From: Bedellia somnulentella
Taxonomy: Eukaryota > Arthropoda > Insecta > Lepidoptera > Bedelliidae
Length of the DNA stretch: 64,000 nt
Assembly (NCBI GenBank): GCA_963576735.1
Contig: OY755171.1
Span: 20,682,182-20,746,181 of the forward strand
Direction of reading: 5' to 3'
Positions 42,605-55,030 of this stretch are shown one piece after another (positions within the stretch are counted from its first letter, which is position 1; every line of letters begins with the position of its first letter). The notes below the pieces were generated by a model. That model was not told the origin of the DNA. It made no database searches and saw only the letters and a list, made by a program, of their open reading frames with translations. Position numbers and translations under genes: made by a program.

Positions 42605-44419
42605 ATGTGTACTTATAGTTATTCAGATTATAAAACACAAAGTATGTGGAAAATAATAAATAGGGAAACAAATAAAAATAAGAACGCGAGAACTAATATA
42701 GTGATAAAATCCGATCACAAAATAATAAAAAATCCGAAAGTCCTTGCTAATAAATTTAATGAGTATTTTATTTCAATCATTAATTCCCCTTCTAAGGCTT
42801 TAACAGAAGAAAACGGTTTTCTAGAAAATAGAGTGTTAAATATTTTTTTCTTGAGGTGCGTAGAACTCAATGATGTGTATAAGATTATTAAAACAATGAA
42901 GAATAAAAAATCATATGGTATAGATGAACTCCCGCCAATTCTAATAAAACAATGTGCTGAAATATTAACTAATCCATATACTACATTAATTAACCAATCA
43001 TTCAAAGAGGGGATTTTCCCAGATGCTTTAAAAACATCCATCGTAAAACCAGTACATAAAAAGGGACCTAAGACCGATTTAAACAATTACAGACCTATAG
43101 CACTCCTGCCAACATCAGCAAAAATTTTTGAAAAAGCAATGTTTAATCAGCTCATCAGTTTTTTCGATAAATATAATTTAATAAGTGATAAACAATACGG
43201 GTTTAGGAAAAATCGCTCTACTACTTTGGCAATCTACAAATTTATAAAATATATCTACGACATAATAGACACAAAAAAATATTCCATAGGACTCCTACTA
43301 GATATGAGTAAGGCGTATGAAAGAGTTCTACACAAAATACTTTTGGACATACTTAACAGACTAGGCGTTAGGGGAATTGCTTTTGATTGGTTCAAATCGT
43401 ATCTGCATAATCGTTTCCAATGTGTAGAAATAGAGAACACAAACTTGGATAGTGGAGTTATTGAAAGCGTGCGGTCCGATAGGGTTCCCGTAACTGGTTC
43501 TATACCGCAGGGAAGTGTACTTGGCTGCCTACTCTTTCTTGTATATATAAATAGTCTACCAAAAGCCATAAACCAAGATTGTGTAATTTTTGAAGACGAC
43601 GTCTCAATCTTATTTTCAGTCTCAAATCCAAATGAATTAGAATATAAATTGCATGATGTTTTAAACAATATATCAAATTGGCTATTAAAACATAATCTGG
43701 AATTAAATTTAGAAAAGTCTAAAATTATCCAATTTAAACCTTCACAAAAAAAGCCTCTAGAAATATCAGCAGTATATAAGAATACAAAAATCGATATAGT
43801 TAAAACAGCCACATTACTAGGAATAGATCTTGACACAAATTTAACCTGGCGACCGTATATAATTAAACTAAAAAATAAATTATCGTCTTTTCTTTACGCT
43901 CTTCATCAATTGATACGTGTCACAGACTTCCAAGTCGCACTGGCAGCCTATTATGCATACGCATACTCTAGATTATCATACGGCGTAATAATATGGGGTA
44001 ATAGTACTGACATAGGCGATATTTTTGTGTTACAAAAAAAATGTATACGAATTCTAACGAATATTGACCAAATGACATCATGCCGACCATTTTTTATTAA
44101 ACATAATATATTAACACTAACTTCAATTTACATATTAGAAAGCTGTAAATTTGTTAGAAAAAATAATGAATTTTACTCTTCAATGCAAAATAATAAAAGA
44201 AATGACCGTTATTTAAATCAACTACAAAGACCTTTCACCACAATGAAATTAGTATCGTGTAGTCCCCACCACATGCTAATAAAAATCTATAATTACATAC
44301 CAAATGACATAAAAGATATAAAAAAACTTAATTTATTTATTATGACTTTAAAAAAACATCTTATCATTAAATGTTACTACAATATTAAGAAGTTTTTTGA
44401 TGACCAGAACAATAAATAG
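42605..44419 (+). CDS. 5'-truncated LINE reverse transcriptase (jockey-like)
   Basis: Open for 604 codons, from the fragment end near 42605 to TAG at 44419. The endonuclease is missing, so the ATG at 42605 is internal. Reverse transcriptase blocks in order: NNYRPIALLP (160-169), GFRKNRST (199-206), LLDMSKAYERV with catalytic D233, PQGSVLG (301-307), and FEDD (329-332) where FADD is usual. The thumb and C-terminal region end in a KKHLIIKCYYNIKKFF segment. The two catalytic Asp of FxDD remain, but the FEDD and KAYER (usually KAFD) changes suggest a copy already losing function. A 3' UTR follows to about 44545 and a tail of ATTGA units to 44570. Confidence 0.9.
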   Translation: MCTYSYSDYKTQSMWKIINRETNKNKNARTNIVIKSDHKIIKNPKVLANKFNEYFISIINSPSKALTEENGFLENRVLNIFFLRCVELNDVYKIIKTMKNKKSYGIDELPPILIKQCAEILTNPYTTLINQSFKEGIFPDALKTSIVKPVHKKGPKTDLNNYRPIALLPTSAKIFEKAMFNQLISFFDKYNLISDKQYGFRKNRSTTLAIYKFIKYIYDIIDTKKYSIGLLLDMSKAYERVLHKILLDILNRLGVRGIAFDWFKSYLHNRFQCVEIENTNLDSGVIESVRSDRVPVTGSIPQGSVLGCLLFLVYINSLPKAINQDCVIFEDDVSILFSVSNPNELEYKLHDVLNNISNWLLKHNLELNLEKSKIIQFKPSQKKPLEISAVYKNTKIDIVKTATLLGIDLDTNLTWRPYIIKLKNKLSSFLYALHQLIRVTDFQVALAAYYAYAYSRLSYGVIIWGNSTDIGDIFVLQKKCIRILTNIDQMTSCRPFFIKHNILTLTSIYILESCKFVRKNNEFYSSMQNNKRNDRYLNQLQRPFTTMKLVSCSPHHMLIKIYNYIPNDIKDIKKLNLFIMTLKKHLIIKCYYNIKKFFDDQNNK

Positions 44420-44570
44420 AATGCCTCGATTGCTCTACAACTAGTCTACCACCAAACGATGTTTGCCGTGCCCTTACAGGGCGTCACCTGTACTTATACT
44501 GTATTTTTATTTGTAACATCTCATGAACTTGTGACATGCAAATAAATTGAATTGAATTGAATTGACATTG
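44420..44570 (+). other. 3' UTR and (ATTGA)n tail of the LINE
   Basis: Contains ACAAGCAAATAAATTG-like polyadenylation context (AAATAAATTGAATTGAATTG) at about 44541-44560. Tandem ATTGA units end the element, as in LINEs that finish in short repeats instead of poly(A). Confidence 0.75.
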
Positions 44571-44852
44571 TCACCTGGTTTTCAGAGTACCCAGGTTTTG
44601 CTTGGACCGTGTACGTGTACTCACGTAAAATAGGGCAGGCCTATCGGCATTTTCTATGAATACACTTATACATGATTAAATTAAGTACAAATTAGTCCTG
44701 TGGGTTCCCTCACGATGTTTTCTTTTACCGTTAACGACCAAGATAAAAAACCACACATGTGACTTGAGAAAAGACTCAGTGGTGCAGGCCCGGGGATTGA
44801 TCCGACGCCTCTTTGCAAGATAAGAGCACGTTCTAACCTACCAAGGCAATGT
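44571..44852 (-). repeat. SINE-B copy
   Basis: Reverse orientation: GACATTGTCACCTGG, GTACTCACGT, GGGTTCCCTCACGATG, then a tRNA-like head with CCCGGGGATTGATCC (altered B box) and AAGATAAGAGCACG. It is diverged, and its tail end abuts the LINE tail. Confidence 0.7.
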
Positions 44853-46650
44853 TATTGCACACACATACATTACAATTATTACCTTACCGACGTTCGTTGC
44901 AATCCTATAGCTAGTCGTGTAAATATTGTGCCTCATAAAAACATACCTAGGTGAACATAATAAAAAAGTTTTTTTTAATAAGCGTGTATTTGATACGTTC
45001 GACTAAAGCGATTATAAACAATCCTCTATACCATCTATTTATTATATAACATTTTTCAAAAGGTCCTGTCCATTTAGGCAGTAAGGATCAAATTTAGAGG
45101 AATTGGGCGACACGATATATATCGTTAAGATTTTAAACAAGTCTTCTTCTTTTAAAAAAAATAAAAGCAATTATCCAATCATCAGGGCTTTTTCGAGAAA
45201 ACCTTCAGGGACGATGACATCCGTAATTGACATCGAACCCATGCTGCATTGATTTAATTTTGTGCTGAGTCTTGTTAAAATATATATTGTCTACCACTAT
45301 CAGTAAATAAAGCGTTACATAAAAGAATTTAAAAAAAATATTAATTCAGTATTTACAAATAAAGATAAAACAAAAGACGTCCCATCATAGCTGTATCGGA
45401 AACGTGCTTCTACTAAATGAGCCTAATAAAATGTACAATATACGACGCCGATATAAAAATGAGTTACTTCCGTTTGTTGAGGCAAGTTTAGTAAAAAGGC
45501 CTTTTATAATAAGGCCTCTTTCTTTTCCCAAGTCAACTAGTAAAAGTGTACCTTTACTCCTTCAATTTATTGCCATAAGTAAAGGTATGAAAGATAAGTT
45601 TTATTTCCCTTAATGGTAATATTTTTTATTACAATTTGTTTACATAAAATTTACACGTCTTAGGACGTAAAGTTATGTGTAACTCCTATAGTAATTGAAC
45701 CACATTTCACTGTGTAAGCCTTATAAAGAAGTAGAATAAATGGAATTTTTTTGACAAAATCTGCCGCCATTCATCTTAGGGTGTATGACGTCATATATGA
45801 ATAATGTACGTGGAAGGTACCAATCTAGATTTTACTCGACTACGCGGAGCAAAAAGAATGTAATTCAGATTATCTGTTCTTTTACTTCTACGCCCATGAT
45901 ATTTAAGATTCTATCAGTTCATTACAACACGATTATAATTTAAAACCTTTTTGCAATTTTACCTTTAATTTTTTACCTTTGACTCTTGATGTTTTGTTTT
46001 TTGTTTATCTTATCTTTAACTTAGGTTTACATAGTTGTTAGTTTAAATTAAAACGGTTTAAATTTCACAATTCATAAGCTTCTTTATCGGCGATTTCATT
46101 GATACTAAACACTTATATAGCTGCCATACAAAAGTAAACAGTAATTTGAGTTATTCTGACGCTCGGTGATTAGTCGCGCCGACCACCCACGTCGTTGCTA
46201 CTCCATTACGACTAGCGCCACGGCAGACCGTGGTGAAAACTAATCAGGACTTTTTAAGAGACATTCTTTATTTTGATTAATTTTCCTTATCCTGACCCCA
46301 AATGTATCTAAGTATGTGAGAAATAGTATATTAAGCTTGAGAAATTATGTATCGCTTTCTATTTTTTTGGGTTCTATCTGGCTCTCAAAAAAAAACCAAT
46401 ACCTTCCCTTGGCACTAGATGGCGTTGCGTTACTTTTACATCGTGGTATGAATTCTTTTAAACTTTTCTATATATAGGTAGGAGATCACCCAAATATGCA
46501 TCCCTCGGTCCTCTCCCACGTATGTTTACATAGTAGTATATACAATTTTTGAAGATCTATAGTTGCGGCTATAGGTTTTATTAAAAGTTAAATATAGCGA
46601 TATATGGGTCTAGTTTAATTTAGTAGGAACTTACGACTTATAAGACTCTA
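44853..46650. other. Intergenic DNA
   Basis: No gene. A 69-codon frame at 45404-45613 has no recognisable feature. Slightly less AT-rich patches near 46160-46230 show nothing I can name. Confidence 0.45.
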
Positions 46651-46870
46651 GCGTTCACGCCGATTATCCCCGAAGGGGTTGACATTGGCAGAGGTGCTAG
46701 TACTCTGAACGTCACGTGACATTGTCATCTGGTGTTCAGAGTACCCACATTTTGCTTAGACAGTGTACTCACGTGATGAGGGGCAGGCCTTTAGCCGTTC
46801 TTGAACGAATGCACTGTCATATATCTAAGTACAACTTAGTAATGTGGGTTTCCTCATTAATATATTCAAA
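46651..46870 (-). repeat. SINE-B copy
   Basis: GCGTTCACGCCGATTATCCC, GGCAGAGGTGCTAGTACTCT, GTACTCACGTGATG, then GGGTTTCCTCATTAA. The head is lost. Confidence 0.75.
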
Positions 46871-48792
46871 TTAACCTTTACAAGGTTTTGATATCACAAT
46901 GTATGACAGTAAAGATACTGATTAATAAAATTAAAATAAAAAATATTTTAGGACACTATTCTAAAATCAACTTAAAAAAATAATACATTTGATGTTTAAA
47001 CAACTGGTGTTATGGGTGTATGAATTTATAAAACTTTGTAGTGACATGACAGATAAATCCATTATAATAGTGATGGGTGTAATAACGTCTTATTTATTAT
47101 TATTTCAGTAACAATATAATCCCAATGGCCATTAGCGAGCTAATTCCTCATCTTTCAATCTGCTCATTTGGTTCATTTTGTTGGTTTCGGAATCAGAAAG
47201 AAGCATTTATTTGCATCAAAATACTGTGGTACTCTGCCCTATTTTCCTACAAAATAAGCTGAGAAACTGTTGATCCCAAAACTGTGGTCAGCTTCGACTA
47301 GCCAAATATCGATTGATATACAGATAAACTAGTATTTATATCGTATCAAGTATGCATGACATGAGAGTAATTTTATGATGAATCACACATTTTGATTGCG
47401 GCGTGTCTGGGAAGAGGTTTGAAACTGATTTCAAACTAAAAGTTTCACAAGGACTTCGTTGCAGTATCGTTTCACCGTGTGTTCTGGACCTAACGTAACT
47501 TACACATACCCAAAAAGATGGCTTTTAAATATCACATTTTGTTTACATCAACTGGTGCTCAGAGTACTCACGTTTTATGGGTTATATGGGTTTTCGTATG
47601 ATGTTTTCTCTCACTGTTTTCAACCTTGGTTAATTTGAACTTGATTTGAACTCACATCTCCTGCATTAGTAGCGGTAGTATTAGATAACCTTCAGAATTA
47701 ATAATACCCCAGCAAATTTAAGTTAAATGAGAAAAAGAATTCCTACTAAGGATGATATAAAATCAATTAAAGTAATATATTTTAAAAAAATACAGCCTAA
47801 ATTAAAAAAGGCAGCTTCAAATAAACAGGAATCTAAAAATCTTGAACTCCTTGCCGTGTTTGTGAGTATTCAAAGAATAAATTGCTTGTTAATGGTTCCG
47901 CCACAGCATCGTACTTCATTACAAACGATTCGAAAAAATATCTTGTTATCTTCACAAATGACTCTGGAAGAAATTGCTCAAAGACGTTGAATATTTGGTA
48001 GCCTGTAATTTCTAACTAAACAGTTAAGTATTTACTTTTTAATATCTTATCAAAACCAGACCAGTCTTATGAGTAAATTGTATATAATATCAAAATTTTT
48101 ATTAAACTTTAGTCATGTTACGAAATAAATTTTATTTTTACGGACTTAATTTTAAAAATGATAGTAGCATTATGTTAATTAAATGACTGGATGTCCACAA
48201 CCTTTGAGGAATTACCATAATTAGCGCTGATGCTGCCATTTCGGCTCATAAAGTTTTTAATGGAATTAGAATTAGCTGCTAAATTTTAACTTTACCTCTG
48301 GTAATATCATTTAACTTTATAAAAGCTATTTAAACTAAAATTATGAAAATGAAGTGTCTGTGAATTATAATTTTGCGGAATGCGGCGAGAGATATCAAAT
48401 TTTAAATACCATTTTGATTGCAAGTAAATGCAGCATTTGCTTGTACGCCGACACTACACCGCTATCGTTTATTATTATAAGATATTTTTTCTGAGAAAAG
48501 CTGATCATTGGATGTCGAAGCCAGAAGCCGTCGTCCAAACAAACAAGCTTTGTGATGTCGGACATTTGCATTGAATCCGGGACAATGGCTGCTTTTGAAC
48601 GCTCATGAATAAATAATGTAATCTACACTGGAAAGGAATGTTAGTATCAGTTCTTATTTGAAAACAAAAAACACACTTACGTACATACGTACTTACTAGC
48701 TAAGGCTACTGCGTGGTTTACTTCACAATAAGTTATCTACAACCATACACTGCCGGCATTCGGATTAAACGAAAATATTTCTTTGAACCGAA
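46871..48792. other. Intergenic DNA with old repeat traces
   Basis: About 47000-47060 is the reverse complement of about 1400-1460. A degraded SINE-B in reverse lies at 47545-47705 (GGTGCTCAGAGTACTCACG). About 48171-48225 matches the reverse of 23300-23345. The 87-codon frame at 47727-47990 is basic and lacks a recognisable domain. Confidence 0.5.
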
Positions 48793-49849
48793 CGGTGCAG
48801 ACCCACCTTACCCGCGTCCATACCTTCTAGGGTACGGTGGGTCCTAAACCTTACCCTAGCTAGTGCTGGGATTTCACATTGATTTGTATTAGATACAAAA
48901 AACATGTCACTGTTCTATACTGCCCTGGTACACAAAAATAGTTTGCCTCATAAATATTTACTAGGATAACAGGATGACATGAAATATTCAAATTAGATAA
49001 TATTTTTTGTGTAGTTGTAAAACTTTTGCTAATGCAGAATTTGACTTGTATTTTTCAAGAAGTTAAATTTTATTTTTCAACAAATTACCAGGACATCAGA
49101 AACTCTACGGACTTCGCCCTGCTTGATTTAGTCAACAATCCAAAAACGTAGAATTTGGTCCATAGAGTAATAGAACTGTATATACAGATAAATAAAATGA
49201 TACTGTATATTTGTAATAATTGCTGGATTTAGCATTACAAGCTTCGTGGAAAAGATCGCTATGGCGTATCGCAATTCAAATCTATATGAAATAAAATTAG
49301 GGAAGTGCTAGTCCGATCCTGTAAGAATTTCGTAGTAGCAAGTGGAGGTAAGCAAAGATTTATTTAGACGTACACATTATTTTTTTAAACGGGGGACGCT
49401 ATAATTTAAATTGGGAGAATATATTTTGAACTACCAACATGGCTGAGTTGTACTTAGTCATGTGACAGTGTGTGATGGTGACAATCAAAATATATGAGGG
49501 GTAAGATATTACTAGAACTTTTTCTCATGGGTGTTGTACGAGAACACTAAAGGAATTTGGGCCTTAAAGATTTTATTGGGCGATGCGACTGGAGATATCT
49601 TGCCAAACAGTATACTTTATAGCATTTGTAAAGACTGATTATTGTTTTCTTGTTCTTTTAGTTATTTAATGTTCTAAGATTATAAGCGAATATGTTCAAA
49701 GATAAATATGTATAATTTTAAAAGATAATTTTATATTTTTTTGTTGCGATTTATTTAGTTTACTGTTTTTTTTTAATTATTTTATTTTACTTCAACTCTG
49801 GCAGACACAGATTTTTTGATTATATATTATTTAATAATGTGTAGTGTAG

Positions 49850-50035
49850 TGTAGGCCTTAACTGAAAACCAGTGTTTTGTCACTTGGCAATATCAAGCGC
49901 TAAGTTAGGCCCTAGTTTGTGTTACCATAGCACTTTTTTTTAGGTAAAGATATTGTTTTTCACTTTATGTATTGTTTTTTATATTGTATGGTGTTATGAT
50001 AACATAAATAAACAAGTTATCTATCTATCTAAGTA
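49850..50035 (+). repeat. Retroelement 3' end with (TCTA)n tail
   Basis: Ends AACATAAATAAACAAGTTATC followed by ATCTATCTATCTAAG. A polyadenylation-like AATAAA with a short tandem tail indicates the 3' end of a LINE or SINE. The family is not identified. Confidence 0.55.
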
Positions 50036-50049
50036 TTTGTTGGGCTTTA

Positions 50050-50105
50050 AAAAACCGTGTCATAACACGCGCTTAAATATCCGAAAATAAAAATTGTTTT
50101 AATTA
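50050..50105 (+). repeat. Solo Penelope end fragment
   Basis: AACACGCGCTTAAATATCCG and AAAATTGTTTTAATT correspond, with changes, to the inverted repeat at 16478-16543. No endonuclease frame is adjacent. Confidence 0.5.
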
Positions 50106-50565
50106 TTTTTCCATCATATTAAATCAAATTCACTTCCACCCGTGCAAGCCGGGGCGATTCACTAATCGATCATGACGTCATCAAAGAAAGCGTTTTAAAA
50201 CAAACCTGTAACAAGACCACCCCATAGTTCTAAACAATTTTGGTTTTCTCTTTTCCACTATTGATCTGTATTGAACAATCAGTGTTCGTAAGAAAAGGAT
50301 GAAGATTGTTTTTATACTTATTAATTTCTTTCTGATTAAATTTATGGAATCGACAAACAAAATGTTTGTTTCTCTTTCTATGAAGGGTGTGTGTTTAGTT
50401 GTTTTCTTGCCATGGTAACTAGGGTGCTATGGGATGGTAAGTAAGTTGTTTATATTTATTTCACATATTCAAACAGGAGGTAAAGTAACTAATTGTATAA
50501 GTCGAATAATTTAATAATAATTCACTTGAACTGGACAGTAAATACAGATATGAACTAAAAATTTA

Positions 50566-50768
50566 ACATACAAACATACATATACTCACGGCTATAAATC
50601 CCTTGAAGGGGTAGTCGAAGTTGAGTGGGGAAAAGATGGTAAAATAAAGGGTTTTGGTGATGGGTCTCCAACCGCATCGCCCAAAAATCCAATAAAAAGC
50701 CCCTTAGTCGCCTCTTACGACACCCGTGGGTAGAAAGGGGTAGCGACATTCTAAGCCGGCACTAAGGC
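50566..50768 (-). repeat. SINE-A copy
   Basis: ACATACATATACTCACGGC tail side, GGTGATGGGTCTCCAACC, head GCCGGCACTAAGGC. Parts of the middle are missing. Confidence 0.75.
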
Positions 50769-51299
50769 ACACTTACACACTTTATTTAAAAAAATACGAT
50801 GAGTAAAACGATTGGACATAAATCCAAAAAAATAAAATTGTAGAGCAATCGGTTACTTTACCTCCAGTATGTACATATGTAAGCATGAAAAATAAGCACT
50901 TTAGTATTTATAGCTCCCTAGTACCAACGATGTGTTTGGTTCTTTTCGCACGGAGGGCCTAAACTTAATAACAAGTGCGATAAAAGTAAGTAACAAAGTA
51001 AGTATTTGTTACAACCCAGTAACAAATAAACACCAAATTATGGAGGGCATTTAAAATCTAAACAATTGTATTGGAGGTAAAGCCGCCAATTCGGTATGCA
51101 AAACTCTATACACCTCACACTAGTAAATTCAAATCCTTAATTGATAAATCAAAGCACAAAAAAGTATAGTTTTTTCTGTACACTCTATATTCCTATCTTG
51201 GAGGAAATGAAATGGTGACACTATTCTGGTACTACACCTACAATGTAACGAAACAAAGCTTTTTTTTCTACGATAACGCTTCTGAAAAGTAAAGATCCC

Positions 51300-51510
51300 C
51301 CGTTAAATTGGTTCGGCGGAGAGAGCTCCACAGGATTCCTACATCGTTGAATGATTTTTCCTCATTCCACTAATAGACGTCAGCTGCTGGACATAGCTCT
51401 CCCATTAAAATCTCCTCAAATACCATTTCTGGACCCCACCCATCCGGTTCCCACTACCTTCACCAAGTCATCGGTCTACCCTGCAGGAGGCCTACCCGCA
51501 CTGAAACTTC
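51300..51510. repeat. LINE 3'-region fragment
   Basis: Contains CAGCTGCTGGACATAGCTCT and CCCACCCATCCGGTTCCC. The GCTGCTGGACATAG block is a widespread piece of lepidopteran LINE 3' sequences, from general knowledge. It has no open frame. Confidence 0.5.
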
Positions 51511-51969
51511 CAGTACATGAATAAATATATATATAAAATAAAATAAACATGAAAATATATTTATATCTATATAGTTATATATATTCGACAACTAACTTTA
51601 CCTCCAGTATGTAAAATTTTATGGTGTATGTGCAACCCTATTTGTATCCATAGTACCCTAGTAGCTGCAGAAGGTAGTAGGAAGGTTTTTCGTATTCTCT
51701 CGGCACTATGGGACGCGTGAAGGGTCTAGTAGAGTTTCTGGTGCCTTAGTATTTTATTTAAGAAACGACAAGATTCCTTGAAAACTTCTAAGTGTTTTTT
51801 TACTTCTTGATGATTTTACACTCACGAAATTATTACAAGTACAAACATATCTCTATATCTTATCATTAAAACACTTATGAAATCCCAGCACTAGCTAGGG
51901 TAAGGTTTAGGACCCACCGTACCTTAGAAGGTATGGACGCGGGTAAGGTGGGTCTGCACCGGAACCGGA

Positions 51970-52551
51970 CGCGCCTGAATTTTGTGATAAATTCCAACGT
52001 AATCCTCCTCATACAACTATAATTTGTTGCGAATTTAAAAAGTTCTATTGCATTTTTTTTAATTACAAGATTATTAAATGCTTGTTCATGAGAAATAATA
52101 TTTTTTCTGCGTAGAAATATATATACACTTTCATTTACTTTTATGTATATTTTAATGTGAAGAATAAACTTTAATATATTATTTTAAGTCAATTACGCAG
52201 AAGTATATATTATTTTATTTAATAATTCATGTAATGTCGAAACGACGAATAATCGGGGATAAATAAAAATGATTTGTCTTGATAAAACTAATAAAATATT
52301 TGCTGAGGTTGCTGCCAGTTATGGGATCATTTCAGAATTTTTTTTAAACATTAATTTAACTTTTTCTGATTAATAGTTCGACGTAGTTCAGCTGAAAAGA
52401 ATCAACCTACACTTTTGCCGAAATTGAGTTAAGTATGCCAATTTATATCTGAGGGTCAAATCCACGAAATAGTGAAAACGCCTCTTTTAAAAAGTGCACG
52501 CAAACGGTTTATTTTCACCGCCCAACTTCAACTCAAACGTAATCAAACGTT
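51970..52551. other. Intergenic DNA
   Basis: AT-rich, no gene or repeat recognised. Confidence 0.45.
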
Positions 52552-52860
52552 CACACAGCAGAGGTACTTCTGGACATCACGTGATATTGACACTTGATTT
52601 CCAGAGTAGTCACATTTTGCTGGGACAGTGTACTCACGTGATGGGGGGCAGGCCCAGCGGAGCAAAACGGCATTTTGTACGAATATATTGTCGCATGGTT
52701 AAAAAACAACTTATTCAATATCCTTCCCATGTGTGTTTCCTGTTATACTACATATATGACGTTAGAAAAGACAAATTGGCGTAGGCCCGACCCGGGATTT
52801 GACCCCTCGTGGTCTACACAATAAGCGGTGTTCTACCTTCTGAGCTATTACGGCTGCTCA
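52552..52860 (-). repeat. SINE-B copy with tRNA-like head
   Basis: GCAGAGGTACTTCTGGACAT, GTACTCACGTGATGGGG, then CCCGACCCGGGATTTGACCC and AAGCGGTGTTCTACC at the head. Nearly full length but diverged; a 96-codon frame across it is accidental. Confidence 0.75.
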
Positions 52861-52881
52861 TAGTATGGATATAAGCAACAT

Positions 52882-53125
52882 AACATAAACGTTCACGCCG
52901 AATATCCCCGAGGTTGGCAGAGGTACTAATTTTTCTGAACATCACAAGACATTGTCACCTGGCGTTCAGAGTACCCACGATTTGCATGGAAGTGTACTCA
53001 CGTGATAGGGGCACGGGCAGACCTATCGCTGTTTTGTACGAATACACTGTCACATGACCAAGTACAACTCTGCCATGTGGGTTTCCTCACGATGTTTTCC
53101 CTCACCGTTACCAGCCAGCCAGCTT
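52882..53125 (-). repeat. SINE-B copy
   Basis: TAACATAAACGTTCACGCCG at the tail side, GGTTGGCAGAGGTACTAA, GTACTCACGTGATAGGGG, GGGTTTCCTCACGATG. The head is missing. It lies tandem to the previous copy in the same orientation. Confidence 0.8.
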
Positions 53126-54068
53126 ATAAAATTACAAAACGATCCTAACAAAATGAATTTGTGTAATGACTCAAGGTTAATTAAAACTTTGATATTTTAC
53201 CAACTTTATAACTTTTATTATTTCAAAGTCCGGTCTTAATTACGCAATCAAAGAGACATCTTTATTATAAAATTTCGTAACTCTCGGAATATTGCTTTTG
53301 TTATAAAAAATACGCATTATAATTCTGTAGTTTATTTAATTTAGAAGCGAAAATACAGTAATCCAGGTGAAGACCATATTTTCACTGCTTTCACTGTTGA
53401 GACCCTTGGTGGGACCCAAGTGAGCGTAAATTTATCAAAGAAATTTCGGTGCGCTTGGTGGCGACGTGTGGTGATCCACGGTCTGGTGCGTCTTTTGCCC
53501 AACGTATTATTTTGGCTATACAAAGGGGCAATGCCACCAGCCTCCTTGGTACCTTACCACCAAGCGACAGCGATTGGAAAATATGTTTTTATATGGAATA
53601 GTTCTTTTTTATTATTGTTATTTTTTATATAAGTGAAATTTGAACATAATGCTATTGATAGTACTTATTTTAATTATAATACTACGCTCGTTTTTGAGCT
53701 AAGTGCTAACAATAATACAAAGTTTTTTCCGATAAAGAATGCATGTATGCATATAAGTGCTTTGCTACACTACATTAATATCAAGGATTGATGTAAATTT
53801 CAATAATGTAATTAATACATATAATTATTATAACTAAAACATAACTAGACCACGTTAAATGGGATCTTAACAACATGAAACCGTATAGCGTAAATGTAAA
53901 TAGTTAAAAAAGAATGGGTATTCCTTTATTTCTAGGCTAATAAAAATACATGACTATTACTCAAGTGAAAAGAAAATGAACGAAGGTGAACGAGGTAAAA
54001 TTAACTTTAATAAAATTGTACCTCGTGAAATATTTCAAAATATTATGCAAATGCGTAATATTAATATT
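53126..54068. other. Intergenic DNA
   Basis: Short frames around 53341-53632 lie in a slightly GC-richer patch without domain features. Nothing else is recognised. Confidence 0.45.
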
Positions 54069-54081
54069 TAAATATTTAAAA

Positions 54082-54225
54082 CGCCTGCCCCTATCACGTG
54101 AGTACACTGTCCATGCAAAACATGGGTACTCTGAACACCAGGTGACAAAGTCACGTGATGTTCATAAGTATTAGTACCTCTGCCAACCCCTTCGGGGATA
54201 TTCGGCGTGAACGTTTATGTTATGT
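54082..54225 (+). repeat. 5'-truncated SINE-B with target duplication
   Basis: TAAATATTTAAAA occurs at 54069-54081 and 54226-54238. The 144-bp insert is the SINE-B 3' part, ending GGCGTGAACGTTTATG and TTATG. 5' truncation with a 13-bp duplication fits LINE-driven insertion. Confidence 0.85.
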
Positions 54226-54238
54226 TAAATATTTAAAA

Positions 54239-54568
54239 AAAATGGCGTTTATAATCTTCTTTGGATATAAAACTTTACTTTTATATTTTGAGAAATCGCA
54301 GGATTTTGGTTAAATAGAAGGTGTAGTCATAAAACTTAGTGTCTACTAACCTTCCACCAACACTAACTTGTTATTAACTATATTAGCTGCTCGGGCGTGC
54401 CCAGTAATTTCGAGAAGGGCGTGAAAACTGTATTACATTCGTTAACTTGTTCCATATTTTATTCACAGCAAAATTGGAAAACTTCTCGGGTCACTATGTG
54501 AATCATATTAATACTAGACCCCAGAGTTGCCAATTGAGACCCTTGGAAAATTGGATAGTAAATAATGA
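54239..54568. other. Intergenic DNA
   Basis: No gene or repeat recognised between the SINE-B insertion and dispersed copy B. Confidence 0.4.
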
Positions 54569-55030
54569 ATGCGTCATTTTGTTAATATTAACATATCCTA
54601 TCACCCTTAAGGAAGGATGAATATTAAAGTTTTATGGATGGGCTTGTGAAGTACAATGATATATATGCTTAGTTTATATACGAGTGTGAAGGTTGTTCAC
54701 CGTCGATACCTCAGTAGTAGAGTGAAGGTAGACTGGAAAATACCTTCTCAGATATTGCAAAATAACATACATAAATATAAGTACAACTGCAATTTCTTTG
54801 GACGTTCAAAGAATAAAATATTTAAGCAAATTGTGCACCTTTACATTTTTATTAAGGAAGTTAATATGCTTTATGGAAATTTGTAGCATAGCATATAATA
54901 TATAATATACAATATTTAAGAGTATTTTTTTTCATGAGTCATAGATTTACACTGAGATTTATGTCTATATCTTTTGGAATCTGTGTTCAATTCGCAAACA
55001 GTTCAACACCCAAAGAGTTGTCTTTAGTTC

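Larger units (their letters stand above)
48793..51961. mobile_element. 3.2-kb element with 84-bp terminal inverted repeats
   Basis: Ends CGGTGCAGACCCACCTTACC (48793) and its reverse complement (to 51961). The inverted repeats cover 48793-48876 and 51878-51961 with very few mismatches. GAACCGAA (48785-48792) and GAACCGGA (51962-51969) could be an 8-bp target duplication with one change. The interior has no transposase frame. It contains later insertions and old repeat pieces: SINE-B (49436-49480), degraded SINE-A (about 49520-49620), a LINE or SINE end (49850-50035), a solo Penelope end (about 50050-50105), a SINE-A (50566) and a LINE piece (51300-51510). Confidence 0.7.

Noticed and set aside
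43255..43836. 193-codon minus-strand frame
   Set aside because: Shadow of the LINE reverse transcriptase on the plus strand.
45404..45613. 69-codon frame
   Set aside because: Low-complexity composition and no recognisable feature or context.
47727..47990. 87-codon basic frame
   Set aside because: No motif, no repeat relation, no splice partners; it could be chance in AT-rich DNA. Not called as a gene.
53420..53632. 70-codon frame beginning SVNLSKKFRCAWWRRV
   Set aside because: Opposite-strand frames of equal quality, no domain and no neighbouring exons.
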